Assembly: GCF_002806995.1 (NCBI RefSeq)
Contig: NZ_NIHE01000003.1
Span: 248,001 to 312,000 of the forward strand
DNA: 64,000 bases
Source: Confluentibacter lentus
GTDB taxonomy: Bacteria > Bacteroidota > Bacteroidia > Flavobacteriales > Flavobacteriaceae
Direction of reading: 5' to 3'
Made by a program: the position numbers and the translations under genes. The notes under the pieces were generated by a model. The model was not told where the DNA came from and made no database searches. It was given only the letters and a program-made list of their open reading frames with translations. Positions 25,551 to 33,945 of the stretch are shown here, in pieces (position 1 is the first letter of the stretch; every line of letters begins with the position of its first letter).

Positions 25551-28106
25551 ATGGCAGAAGGAGAAAAATTGATCCCTATTAACATTGAAGATGAAATGAA
25601 ATCGGCTTACATTGATTACTCAATGTCGGTCATTGTGTCACGTGCGCTACCAGATGTAAGAGATGGTTTAAAACCTGTTCACAGACGTGTACTTTATGGT
25701 ATGCACGAACTGGGAGTTAGATCAAATACGGCACATAAAAAATCAGCAAGAATAGTTGGTGAAGTTTTAGGTAAATACCACCCACACGGTGATACTTCAG
25801 TTTATGATGCCATGGTACGCATGGCTCAAGAATGGAGCTTACGCTATATGTTGGTAGATGGTCAAGGTAATTTTGGTTCTATAGATGGCGATAGTCCAGC
25901 CGCCATGCGTTATACAGAAGCACGTATGCGTAAAATATCTGAAGATATGCTGGCAGATATTGAAAAAGAAACGGTAGATCATAAATTGAATTTTGATGAT
26001 ACATTGCATGAGCCAACCGTATTACCAACTCGCATTCCTGGGCTTTTAGTTAACGGTGCCTCTGGTATTGCAGTTGGTATGGCTACAAATATGCCGCCTC
26101 ACAATATAACTGAAGTCGTTAATGGTATTATTGCTTATATTGAAAATACAGACATAGAAATTGACGAGTTAATTAAACACGTTAAGGCACCAGATTTCCC
26201 AACTGGAGGAACCATTTATGGCTATGATGGGGTTAAGGAAGCATTTCATACCGGTCGTGGTAAAATTGTGGTTCGTGGTAAAGCCATAATAGAAGAGGTT
26301 CAAGGGCGTGAATGTATTATTGTCACTGAAATTCCTTATCAAATCAATAAAGCAGAAATGATTAAAAAAACTGCGGATTTGGTAAATGAAAAAAAATTAG
26401 AAGGAATTGCTACCATTCGTGATGAATCAGATAGAAATGGAATGCGTATTGTATACGTGTTAAAACGTGATGCCATTCCAAATATCGTTCTTAATAAATT
26501 ATATAAATACACAGCGTTACAATCATCTTTCAGTGTTAATAACATTGCACTTGTAAATGGACGTCCACAGTTATTAAACTTAAAAGAACTCATTCATTAT
26601 TTTGTTGAGCATAGACATGAAGTTGTTGTTAGACGAACTACATATGAATTACGCAAAGCGGAAGAACGCGCCCATATTTTAGAAGGATTAATCATTGCTT
26701 CAGATAATATTGATGAAGTGATTGCCATCATTAGAGCCTCTTCAAATGCTGATGAAGCCCGTGAAAACTTAATAAAACGTTTCGAACTTTCAGATATACA
26801 GGCTAAAGCCATTGTCGAGATGCGTTTACGTCAACTTACAGGCTTAGAGCAAGATAAATTGCGTTCTGAGTATGAGGAGATTATGAAACTTATCATCGAC
26901 TTAAAAGATATCTTGGATAAAAAAGAGCGTCGTATGGAGATTATTAAAGACGAATTGGCAGTTGTAAAAGAAAAATATGGTGATGAACGTCGTTCAACCA
27001 TAGAATATGCTGGTGGCGATTTAAGTATTGAAGACATGATTGCCGATGAAAAAGTAGTGATTACTATTTCGCATGCAGGCTACATAAAACGTACGTCTTT
27101 ATCTGAATATAAAACCCAAAACAGGGGAGGTGTTGGTCAAAAAGCATCCACTACTAGAAATGAGGATTTCTTAGAGCATTTATTTGTCGGCACAAACCAT
27201 CAATACATGCTATTCTTCACCCAGAAAGGAAAATGCTTTTGGATGCGCGTTTATGAAATTCCAGAAGGCAGTAAAACCTCAAAAGGTAGAGCGATTCAGA
27301 ATTTAATAAACATTGAGCAAGATGATGCCGTAAAAGCTTTTATTTGTACGCAAGATCTTAAGGATGAGGCCTACATCAATAGTCATTACGTCATTATGGC
27401 AACTAAACAAGGTCAAGTTAAAAAGACTTTGTTGGAGCAATATTCTAGACCAAGGACAAATGGTATCAATGCCATAACTATTAAAGAAGATGATATTTTA
27501 CTTGAGGCTAGATTAACAACCGGCAATAGCCAAGTGATGTTGGCACTTAAATCTGGGAAAGCCGTTAGATTTGAAGAAGCTAAAACAAGGCCTATGGGCA
27601 GAAGCGCTTCTGGTGTAAGAGGTATTACGCTTGCTAACGACCAAGATGAAGTTGTTGGAATGATTACCATTGAAAACCCACAAGAAGAATCTGTATTAGT
27701 TGTTTCAGAAAATGGATATGGTAAACGAACCTATATTGATGATCCTGAAGATGGAGAACCTGTTTACAGAATAACTAATAGAGGCGGAAAGGGCGTAAAA
27801 ACCATTTCAATTACAGAAAAAACAGGTAATTTAGTAGCTATAAAAAGTGTGACCGATAGTGATGATTTAATGATTATCAATAAATCTGGTATTGCTATTC
27901 GTTTGGCTGTTCAAGATTTAAGATTAATGGGCAGGGCCACTCAAGGTGTTAAACTCATAAATTTAAAGAACAACGACTCCATTGCCGCCGTAGCCAAAGT
28001 GATGCATGATGAAGATAGCGTAGATGAACCCGTTGTAGATACTGATGCCAAAGATGATGGCATAACTCTTGATAATAATAACGAAGAAAATAATATTGAC
28101 AATTAA
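25551..28106 (+). CDS. gyrA: DNA gyrase subunit A
   Basis: An 851-residue type II topoisomerase subunit that cuts and rejoins DNA to add negative supercoils. Catalytic Tyr121 lies in [10 protein letters not shown]. In the quinolone-resistance region GDTSVYD, Thr82 stands where E. coli has Ser83 and Asp86 matches Asp87, so no classical resistance change is evident. The C-terminal beta-pinwheel contains the GyrA box QNRGGVGQK (about 524-532), which separates gyrase from topoisomerase IV. The last ~35 residues are acidic and Asn-rich. A TPR gene follows after 20 bases. Confidence 0.96.
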   Translation: MAEGEKLIPINIEDEMKSAYIDYSMSVIVSRALPDVRDGLKPVHRRVLYGMHELGVRSNTAHKKSARIVGEVLGKYHPHGDTSVYDAMVRMAQEWSLRYMLVDGQGNFGSIDGDSPAAMRYTEARMRKISEDMLADIEKETVDHKLNFDDTLHEPTVLPTRIPGLLVNGASGIAVGMATNMPPHNITEVVNGIIAYIENTDIEIDELIKHVKAPDFPTGGTIYGYDGVKEAFHTGRGKIVVRGKAIIEEVQGRECIIVTEIPYQINKAEMIKKTADLVNEKKLEGIATIRDESDRNGMRIVYVLKRDAIPNIVLNKLYKYTALQSSFSVNNIALVNGRPQLLNLKELIHYFVEHRHEVVVRRTTYELRKAEERAHILEGLIIASDNIDEVIAIIRASSNADEARENLIKRFELSDIQAKAIVEMRLRQLTGLEQDKLRSEYEEIMKLIIDLKDILDKKERRMEIIKDELAVVKEKYGDERRSTIEYAGGDLSIEDMIADEKVVITISHAGYIKRTSLSEYKTQNRGGVGQKASTTRNEDFLEHLFVGTNHQYMLFFTQKGKCFWMRVYEIPEGSKTSKGRAIQNLINIEQDDAVKAFICTQDLKDEAYINSHYVIMATKQGQVKKTLLEQYSRPRTNGINAITIKEDDILLEARLTTGNSQVMLALKSGKAVRFEEAKTRPMGRSASGVRGITLANDQDEVVGMITIENPQEESVLVVSENGYGKRTYIDDPEDGEPVYRITNRGGKGVKTISITEKTGNLVAIKSVTDSDDLMIINKSGIAIRLAVQDLRLMGRATQGVKLINLKNNDSIAAVAKVMHDEDSVDEPVVDTDAKDDGITLDNNNEENNIDN

Positions 28107-28126
28107 GAACCTAATATTTATTAAAA

Positions 28127-29377
28127 ATGAAAAAACAGATTATCATAGCTTTAGCAGTTTCAATTAGTGCATTTTCATTTGCACAAAAGAAAGAATTGAA
28201 AGCTGTAGAAAAAGCTATTAAAGGAAACAATTATGCTGAAGCTAAATCAGCATTAAAGCAAGCGGAAAGTTTAATGTCTGCTATGGATGCAAAAACTAAA
28301 GCTGAATACTATTACTTAAACGCCCAAGCCTTGTACGCAGGTGGTGCTGGATCGATGACGGATATTGATGCCGCTATTGAAAGTTTAGGAAACGTTGAAG
28401 GTGCTTATGTAGCCGAAAGTAATGAATTGAAACAAACCATGGTTAATTCAATATTAACTAAAGGGAATGATTTATATGAGAAACAGGATTTTTCAACGTC
28501 CTCTAAATATTTTGAAAAAGCTTACAGATTAAGTGAAAAAGACACTACCTTCTTATATTACGCTGCTGTTACAGCTGTTAATGTGCAAGAATATGATAGG
28601 GCTTTGAAATTGTACGAAGAACTTAAAAAAATAGGATATACCGGTATTGAAAAACAGTTTTATGCAACAAATAAAGAAACTGGAGAAGAAGATATTTTAG
28701 ATAAAGCGGCTAGGGATTTATATGTAAGATCAGGAACACACATAAATCCAGGAGAGCGTATGACAGAATCAAAAAAGCCAGAGATTGTTAAAAATGTAGC
28801 GCTTATTTATGTAACAAATGGTGATAATGAAAAAGCTATTGCTGCAATAAAAGATGCAAAAGCAGAGAGTCCAGATGACATTAATTTGATTTTAACTGAA
28901 GCGAATATCTATTTCAAAATGGGTAACAATGAAGAGTTTAAAAAACTTTTGGAAACAGCTACTGAAAAAGACCCAAACAATGCAGAGCTACAATATAATT
29001 TAGGCGTATTGTCCGCAGAATCTGGTGACGTAGAAAATGCAAAAAAATATTATGCCAAATCGATTCAATTAAATCCAAACTATGTCAATGCATATATAAA
29101 TATGGCGGCAGTAGTGTTGGAAAAAGAAAAGAGCATAATTGAAGAAATGAATAATTTGGGAACTTCTAGCGCTGATAACAAAAAATATGATGAATTGGTA
29201 GAAGTACGTAAAGTTGTTTACAAAGAAGCCGTACCTTATCTAGAACAAGCTATGAAACTAGATTCAAATAATGTTAGTGCAGTTTCAACCTTGATGAATA
29301 TATATAGTATATTGGGTGAAACCGCTAAACAAAAAGAGATGAAAGATAAACTAGATTCTATTAATACAGAAAACTAA
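28127..29377 (+). CDS. Exported tetratricopeptide-repeat protein
   Basis: A 416-residue protein with a signal peptide (MKKQIIIALAVSISAFSFAQ) and TPR helices through most of its length; clear repeats lie around 120-180 and 250-330 (NAELQYNLGVLSAESGDVEN, AKKYYAKSIQLNPN). TPRs act as binding scaffolds, here in the periplasm or at the outer membrane. Partners are unknown. It follows gyrA by 20 bases and is likely cotranscribed, ending at a strong terminator. Confidence 0.88.
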   Translation: MKKQIIIALAVSISAFSFAQKKELKAVEKAIKGNNYAEAKSALKQAESLMSAMDAKTKAEYYYLNAQALYAGGAGSMTDIDAAIESLGNVEGAYVAESNELKQTMVNSILTKGNDLYEKQDFSTSSKYFEKAYRLSEKDTTFLYYAAVTAVNVQEYDRALKLYEELKKIGYTGIEKQFYATNKETGEEDILDKAARDLYVRSGTHINPGERMTESKKPEIVKNVALIYVTNGDNEKAIAAIKDAKAESPDDINLILTEANIYFKMGNNEEFKKLLETATEKDPNNAELQYNLGVLSAESGDVENAKKYYAKSIQLNPNYVNAYINMAAVVLEKEKSIIEEMNNLGTSSADNKKYDELVEVRKVVYKEAVPYLEQAMKLDSNNVSAVSTLMNIYSILGETAKQKEMKDKLDSINTEN

Positions 29378-29400
29378 ATACCATAGGGAAACCTTATATT

Positions 29401-29438
29401 AAGCTTATAATCCAATTTGATTGTAAGCTTTTTTTTTA
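29401..29438 (+). terminator. Terminator of the gyrA/TPR unit
   Basis: Stem 29401-29412 with 29419-29430 (12 pairs, one G-U), then eight Ts. Confidence 0.88.
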
Positions 29439-29585
29439 ATAAAAATAAAAATATATCTAGAAACATCCATATTTTTAAGTTATCCGTATATAATGGAAAT
29501 GGAAGTACAGAGGATATAAACTTCCAAATTAAAAACATAACAGACAAAAATAAAAGTAAACACGTAGAACAAAAAACAAGTAATC

Positions 29586-30470
29586 ATGGAAAACAACAAA
29601 AGTAGTATGGGATTAAAGATAGGTTTAGGCATTGCTCTAGTCCTATTTTTAGCAACAGGGTTTTATACAATGAACCTTTACAAAACCAGTCAAGAAACAC
29701 AGAATGAATTAACTGAAGAAAAACAATTAGTAATGAATGATTTAAATGCTATGGCAAAACAATATGATGTTGCCATAAGCGAGAACAAAGTTGCTAATAA
29801 AGACTTGATTGAAGCAAGAGCTCGTATTCAAGGTTTGATAGATTCTTTAAAAATATCTGATACTAATGTAAAAAGCTTATGGAAATATAAAAGCCAATAC
29901 CTTTCATTACGAAAAGAAATGGATGTATTAATGGCACAAAATGATTCTTTAAGAGTAAGCAATTCATATTTAGCAACATCTTTAGATAGTACTAGAGTGC
30001 GTTTAGAAGAGCGTAGTATGTTTTCAGATTCTTTATTAGTTCAAAATACCGCACTAGCTGAAGTTGTTGAAAACGCATCTGCATTAGGAACTGTTGGTTT
30101 AAAAGGTTTTGGTGTTATTGAAAGGACTTCTGGAAAATTGATTCCAACTGAAAGAGCTAGCCGTACAGATAAAATACGAGTGTGTTTTACTGTTGCTAAA
30201 AATAAATTAGTAAAAGCGGGAGATCAAGAATTATATGTTCAGGTTATAGATCCAAAAAACAATACTTTAGGATTAAACCAACAAATAACTTTTGGTGAAA
30301 AAACATTAAACTACAGTATTGTAAGTAAATTTAATTATGAAAATGATAACCTTAATGTATGTGAGTTTGTTGCATCTAAAGGATCAAGTGATTTTGCAAA
30401 AGGACGTTATACAGTAAATGTTTTTAATAAAAAAGATTTAGTGTCTACATCTGAGTTTATACTGCAATAA
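29586..30470 (+). CDS. Single-pass membrane protein with coiled coil and C-terminal beta domain
   Basis: A 294-residue protein with a transmembrane helix (about 10-28), a long coiled coil (about 35-165) and a C-terminal beta-rich domain (about 175-294) with two cysteines (VCFTVAK and NVCEFVA) that could pair. The layout suggests an inner-membrane protein with a rod and a head domain in the periplasm. I recognise it only as a conserved flavobacterial protein without a named function. It stands alone between two terminators. Confidence 0.8.
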   Translation: MENNKSSMGLKIGLGIALVLFLATGFYTMNLYKTSQETQNELTEEKQLVMNDLNAMAKQYDVAISENKVANKDLIEARARIQGLIDSLKISDTNVKSLWKYKSQYLSLRKEMDVLMAQNDSLRVSNSYLATSLDSTRVRLEERSMFSDSLLVQNTALAEVVENASALGTVGLKGFGVIERTSGKLIPTERASRTDKIRVCFTVAKNKLVKAGDQELYVQVIDPKNNTLGLNQQITFGEKTLNYSIVSKFNYENDNLNVCEFVASKGSSDFAKGRYTVNVFNKKDLVSTSEFILQ

Positions 30471-30492
30471 CATAATAACAATAAATTTTTGC

Positions 30493-30523
30493 AAACCTGA
30501 AAGTTAGCTCTTTCAGGTTTTTT
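30493..30523 (+). terminator. Terminator after the coiled-coil membrane protein
   Basis: Stem AAACCTGAAAG / CTTTCAGGTTT, 11 pairs, 6-base loop, T-run. Confidence 0.88.
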
Positions 30524-30626
30524 TATTCCATATCTTTTAAAAATTTCAAGTACTATTTTTGATGATTTGTAATAGGTCTTTGAGTTATTATTGTATATTT
30601 ATGTGTCTATTTTTAAATATTATCTA

Positions 30627-31202
30627 TTGAATAATATCATTACTTTTTTTAACCAATTTTCAGATTTTTCAGAAGAGACATTTATAGAACTTCAAAATAT
30701 TGCCAATTTTAAAAAAGTTCATGCTGGCACACAAATAGTAAAGTTTGGGGAAGTTCCATCCAAGGTTTACTTATTAGTTTCTGGGGTTATTCGCTGTTAT
30801 TTATCTACGGAATCAGGAAAAGAATTCAACAAAAGTTTTTATTTGCCTATTAGTGTAATGGCTTCTTTAACGGCTTTAAAGAACAAAAGTGAATCCATTT
30901 TTACTTTTGAAGCATTATCAGATTGTGAAATTTATGAAGTAGACTATACAAAATTGATGAATTTGTGTGAAAAGAATCATGGTCTCAGTAAATTGTATAC
31001 CAGTGTTTTAGAAGAAGTCTATACCAAATATGAAAACCGATTGGTTGAACTAATTTCACTTGATGCCAAAGAACGATATTTGGAGTTAAGAAAACAAATT
31101 CCTCAAGTTGAAGACTTGATACCTCAATACCACATAGCTTCTTATCTTGGAATTACTGCGGTTCAATTAAGTAGAATAAGAAAAAAAATGGATGGTTATT
31201 AA
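30627..31202 (+). CDS. Crp/Fnr-family transcription regulator
   Basis: About 191 residues if the TTG at 30627 is the start (NNIITFFNQFSDFSEE is how relatives begin); an upstream TTG at 30591 would add 12 hydrophobic residues. The N-terminal part (about 10-120) is a cNMP-binding-type beta-roll with GVIRCYLS and SVMASLTAL, and the C-terminal helix-turn-helix is YHIASYLGITAVQLSRIRKKM. Such Bacteroidota regulators usually lack proof of cyclic nucleotide binding; the Arg-Ser phosphate-binding pair of true CRP is not evident. Targets unknown. Confidence 0.85.
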   Translation: MNNIITFFNQFSDFSEETFIELQNIANFKKVHAGTQIVKFGEVPSKVYLLVSGVIRCYLSTESGKEFNKSFYLPISVMASLTALKNKSESIFTFEALSDCEIYEVDYTKLMNLCEKNHGLSKLYTSVLEEVYTKYENRLVELISLDAKERYLELRKQIPQVEDLIPQYHIASYLGITAVQLSRIRKKMDGY

Positions 31203-31290
31203 CATTTGTTAATAAATAATTGGATTCATAATTATATTTTTACAATGATTTCCTCTGAGAACAAAGGATTGATAGCTAACCAACCAAAAA

Positions 31291-31324
31291 AAAAACAGGT
31301 ATTAATTTTATACCTGTTTTTTTA
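31291..31324. terminator. Terminator between the Crp-type gene and fumC
   Basis: Stem AACAGGTAT / ATACCTGTT with A-run before and T-run after; bidirectional. Confidence 0.88.
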
Positions 31325-31343
31325 TTTTAGTATTTTGGTAAAA

Positions 31344-32741
31344 TCATTTAAGGCTTCCTACCATATCTTCAGGCTTCACCCATTCATCATAATCTTCTGC
31401 AGTTACGTATCCTAAATTTATAGCTTCTTCTTTTAAAGTAGTGCCATTTTTATGAGCTGTATTGGCAATTTCAGCAGCTTTATAATATCCAATTTTAGTA
31501 TTTAAAGCTGTAACCAACATTAATGAATTATTAAGTAGTTGTTTAATAACAGCATGGTTTGGTTCTATACCAATAGCACAGTTTTCATCAAAACTTACGC
31601 AGGCATCACCAATCAATTGAGCAGATTGAATAACGTTTGCTGCCATTACAGGTTTAAAAACATTTAATTCATAATGTCCTTGAGCACCACCAAAGCTAAT
31701 TGCTACGTCATTACCAATTACTTGGGCACAGACCATGGTTAATGCTTCACATTGTGTAGGATTGACTTTTCCAGGCATGATAGAACTTCCAGGTTCGTTG
31801 GCAGGTATAATAATCTCTCCAATACCACTTCTTGGGCCAGAAGCCATCATTCTAATGTCATTGGCAATTTTATTTAAAGAAACGGCTAATTGTTTTAGTG
31901 CTCCATGCGTTTCAACTAATGCATCATGGGCAGCCAAAGCTTCAAACTTGTTAGGGGCTGTTACAAATGGGAGTTCGGTAAATTTGGCAATGTATTCTGC
32001 AACGCGTTTGCTGTATCCTTTTGGTGCATTTAAACCAGTACCGACGGCGGTTCCGCCTAAAGCTAGCTCGCTTAAATGTGCTAATGTATTTTCTAAGGCC
32101 TTCATACCGTGATCTAATTGTGATACATACCCAGAAAGTTCTTGACCTAAGGTTAAGGGCGTCGCATCCATTAAATGTGTTCTTCCAATTTTTATCACAT
32201 TTTTAAATGCATCTGACTTAGATTTTAGAGTATCACGTAGTTGTTTAACTCCGGGAAGTGTAGTCTCTACAATCTTTTTATAAGCAGCAATGGTCATGCC
32301 AGTAGGGAAGGTGTCATTTGAAGATTGCGATTTGTTAACATCATCATTTGCTTTAACAACAGCTTCATCTTTACCAATTTCTTTTCCTGCAAGTTGTTGC
32401 GCTCTATTAGAAATGACCTCATTGACATTCATATTGCTTTGGGTTCCAGAACCTGTTTGCCAAATAACCAATGGAAATTCACTATCATGTTTGCCTTCTA
32501 AAATTTCATCACAAACTTTTGCTATTAAATCGCGTTTTTCAATAGGTAATACACCCAATTCACAATTTGTGTAAGCGGCAGCTTTTTTCAAATAAGCAAA
32601 ACCATAAATAATTTCTAATGGCATGGATGCCGGAGCGCCTATTTTAAAATTGTTTCTAGAACGTTCTGTTTGAGCTCCCCAAAGTTTATCGGCTGGTACT
32701 TTTACCTCGCCCATGGTGTCTTTTTCTATTCTGAAATTCAT
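31344..32741 (-). CDS. fumC: Class II fumarate hydratase
   Basis: A 465-residue tetrameric enzyme of the TCA cycle interconverting fumarate and malate without an iron-sulfur cluster. Landmarks: [10 protein letters not shown] near 98-107, [25 protein letters not shown] with the catalytic His, and the superfamily signature [11 protein letters not shown] in the mobile loop. Length is normal. A -7 element (32767-32774) lies upstream. Confidence 0.96.
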   Translation of the reverse strand: MNFRIEKDTMGEVKVPADKLWGAQTERSRNNFKIGAPASMPLEIIYGFAYLKKAAAYTNCELGVLPIEKRDLIAKVCDEILEGKHDSEFPLVIWQTGSGTQSNMNVNEVISNRAQQLAGKEIGKDEAVVKANDDVNKSQSSNDTFPTGMTIAAYKKIVETTLPGVKQLRDTLKSKSDAFKNVIKIGRTHLMDATPLTLGQELSGYVSQLDHGMKALENTLAHLSELALGGTAVGTGLNAPKGYSKRVAEYIAKFTELPFVTAPNKFEALAAHDALVETHGALKQLAVSLNKIANDIRMMASGPRSGIGEIIIPANEPGSSIMPGKVNPTQCEALTMVCAQVIGNDVAISFGGAQGHYELNVFKPVMAANVIQSAQLIGDACVSFDENCAIGIEPNHAVIKQLLNNSLMLVTALNTKIGYYKAAEIANTAHKNGTTLKEEAINLGYVTAEDYDEWVKPEDMVGSLK

Positions 32742-32766
32742 TTTTGTAATGATTTAATTTGTGCTG

Positions 32767-32774
32767 CAAAGTTA
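32767..32774 (-). promoter_or_regulatory. Candidate -7 element of fumC
   Basis: Minus strand reads TAACTTTG, an exact TAnnTTTG, 25 bases before the ATG. Confidence 0.5.
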
Positions 32775-32949
32775 GCGGTTTTTATGGTTAATTATATGAT
32801 AGTTGTTAGTTTTTAAGCATCTTTTTAACACAGAAATAACGCTTCTAATAAATGCCGATTTGATAAAAATTGGTATCTTAGCAAGACTTCAAATCGAATA
32901 TTTATATTTAAATATCACATTTTATAGCAATAAATTAAATTAAAAAATT

Positions 32950-33591
32950 ATGGCAACAATTAGATTAGGGGATGAAGCTCCGAATTTCACAGCGCAATCA
33001 TCCGAAGGAACTATTAATTTTCATGAGTGGTTGGGAGATAGCTGGGGAATTTTATTCTCGCATCCAGCAGATTATACACCTGTTTGTACTACTGAATTAG
33101 GTACTGTAGCAAAATATAAATCTGAATTTGATAAACGCAACGTAAAGGTGGTAGCACTTAGTGTAGACGGTTTGGAATCGCATAAAGGTTGGATTAAGGA
33201 TATTAATGAAACGCAATCTACTACGGTTAATTTTCCAATAATTGCAGATGAAGACCACAAAGTCTCGGAACTCTATGATATGATTCACCCCAACGCTAAT
33301 GATAAATTAACGGTACGTTCTGTTTTTGTTATCGGCCCCGATAAAAAAGTAAAATTGATTATAGTATATCCTGCATCCACAGGAAGGAATTTTGACGAGC
33401 TATTACGGGTTATTGATTCATTACAATTAACGGCATATTATAAAGTAGCTACGCCTGCCAATTGGGAAAATGGAGAGGATTGTGTGGTAGTGCCTTCTAT
33501 AGCAACAGCAGATATACCTGGTATTTTCCCAAAAGGATTTAAGGAAGTAAAACCTTATTTAAGAATGACACCACAACCTAATTTGAATTAG
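32950..33591 (+). CDS. 1-Cys peroxiredoxin (Prx6 type)
   Basis: A 213-residue thioredoxin-fold peroxidase. Peroxidatic Cys46 lies in HPADYTPVCTTELG, the Prx6-type motif, with Arg in LTVRSVFVIGPDKK and a long C-terminal arm after residue 150 (TPANWENGEDCVVVPS) as in the 1-Cys class. The second cysteine of that arm is in the usual non-resolving position. It reduces hydrogen peroxide and organic peroxides in the cytoplasm. Single gene, divergent from fumC. Confidence 0.92.
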   Translation: MATIRLGDEAPNFTAQSSEGTINFHEWLGDSWGILFSHPADYTPVCTTELGTVAKYKSEFDKRNVKVVALSVDGLESHKGWIKDINETQSTTVNFPIIADEDHKVSELYDMIHPNANDKLTVRSVFVIGPDKKVKLIIVYPASTGRNFDELLRVIDSLQLTAYYKVATPANWENGEDCVVVPSIATADIPGIFPKGFKEVKPYLRMTPQPNLN

Positions 33592-33627
33592 ATAGATTAA
33601 GACAGTTAATAAATCTTAATTTAAGTA

Positions 33628-33658
33628 TTGTATAACAAAATGCTATATAGTATCTTTG
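33628..33658 (+). promoter_or_regulatory. Promoter of a 57-residue membrane protein
   Basis: TTG at 33628-33630 and TATCTTTG at 33651-33658 with a 20-base spacer, a close fit to the -33/-7 consensus; the ATG follows at 33687. Confidence 0.6.
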
Positions 33659-33686
33659 CCTAAGATTTTAAAAGATACACACAATT

Positions 33687-33860
33687 ATGTTTGAATTTGA
33701 TCAATATTTAGGTTTTTTGGCTTTTTTAACCATTTTAACAATAGGTTTTTGGTTAATGATATTTTTATTAACATTCGTTATTCCTTATTGGATAGGTGGT
33801 TCTTTAATTGAAAGATTAAAAGAAATTAGAGAAGCAAAAAAAGCTAAAAAACAGGCTTAA
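33687..33860 (+). CDS. Small membrane protein, 57 residues
   Basis: A short frame behind a well-placed promoter and ahead of a strong terminator. The product has a short acidic head, a hydrophobic stretch of about 30 residues (GFLAFLTILTIGFWLMIFLL, continuing to about residue 36) and a Lys/Arg/Ala-rich tail (REAKKAKKQA). This is a one- or two-pass membrane protein with its positive end probably in the cytoplasm. No family recognised. The isolated promoter-gene-terminator unit is the main argument that it is real. Confidence 0.7.
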   Translation: MFEFDQYLGFLAFLTILTIGFWLMIFLLTFVIPYWIGGSLIERLKEIREAKKAKKQA

Positions 33861-33885
33861 AAAAACATAGTTTTATTAATAACAT

Positions 33886-33921
33886 AAAAAGGGAGCTAAT
33901 TTAATTTTAGCTCCCTTTTTT
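33886..33921. terminator. Terminator between the small membrane protein and TonB receptor
   Basis: Stem AAAAGGGAGCTAA / TTAGCTCCCTTTT, T-run after and A-run before; bidirectional. Confidence 0.88.
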
Positions 33922-33945
33922 GTTGCTGATTTTTCTGCAGTTTTC

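Noticed and set aside
29417-29605. 62-residue frame before the coiled-coil membrane protein
   Set aside because: It starts inside the terminator T-run and overlaps the next gene's start.
31276-31289. 14-mer CTAACCAACCAAAA also found at 49691-49704
   Set aside because: Low-complexity AACC-rich text occurring twice; no structure or consistent position relative to genes.
31206-31415. 69-residue frame after the Crp-type gene
   Set aside because: It runs through the terminator and into fumC on the other strand; composition is not protein-like.
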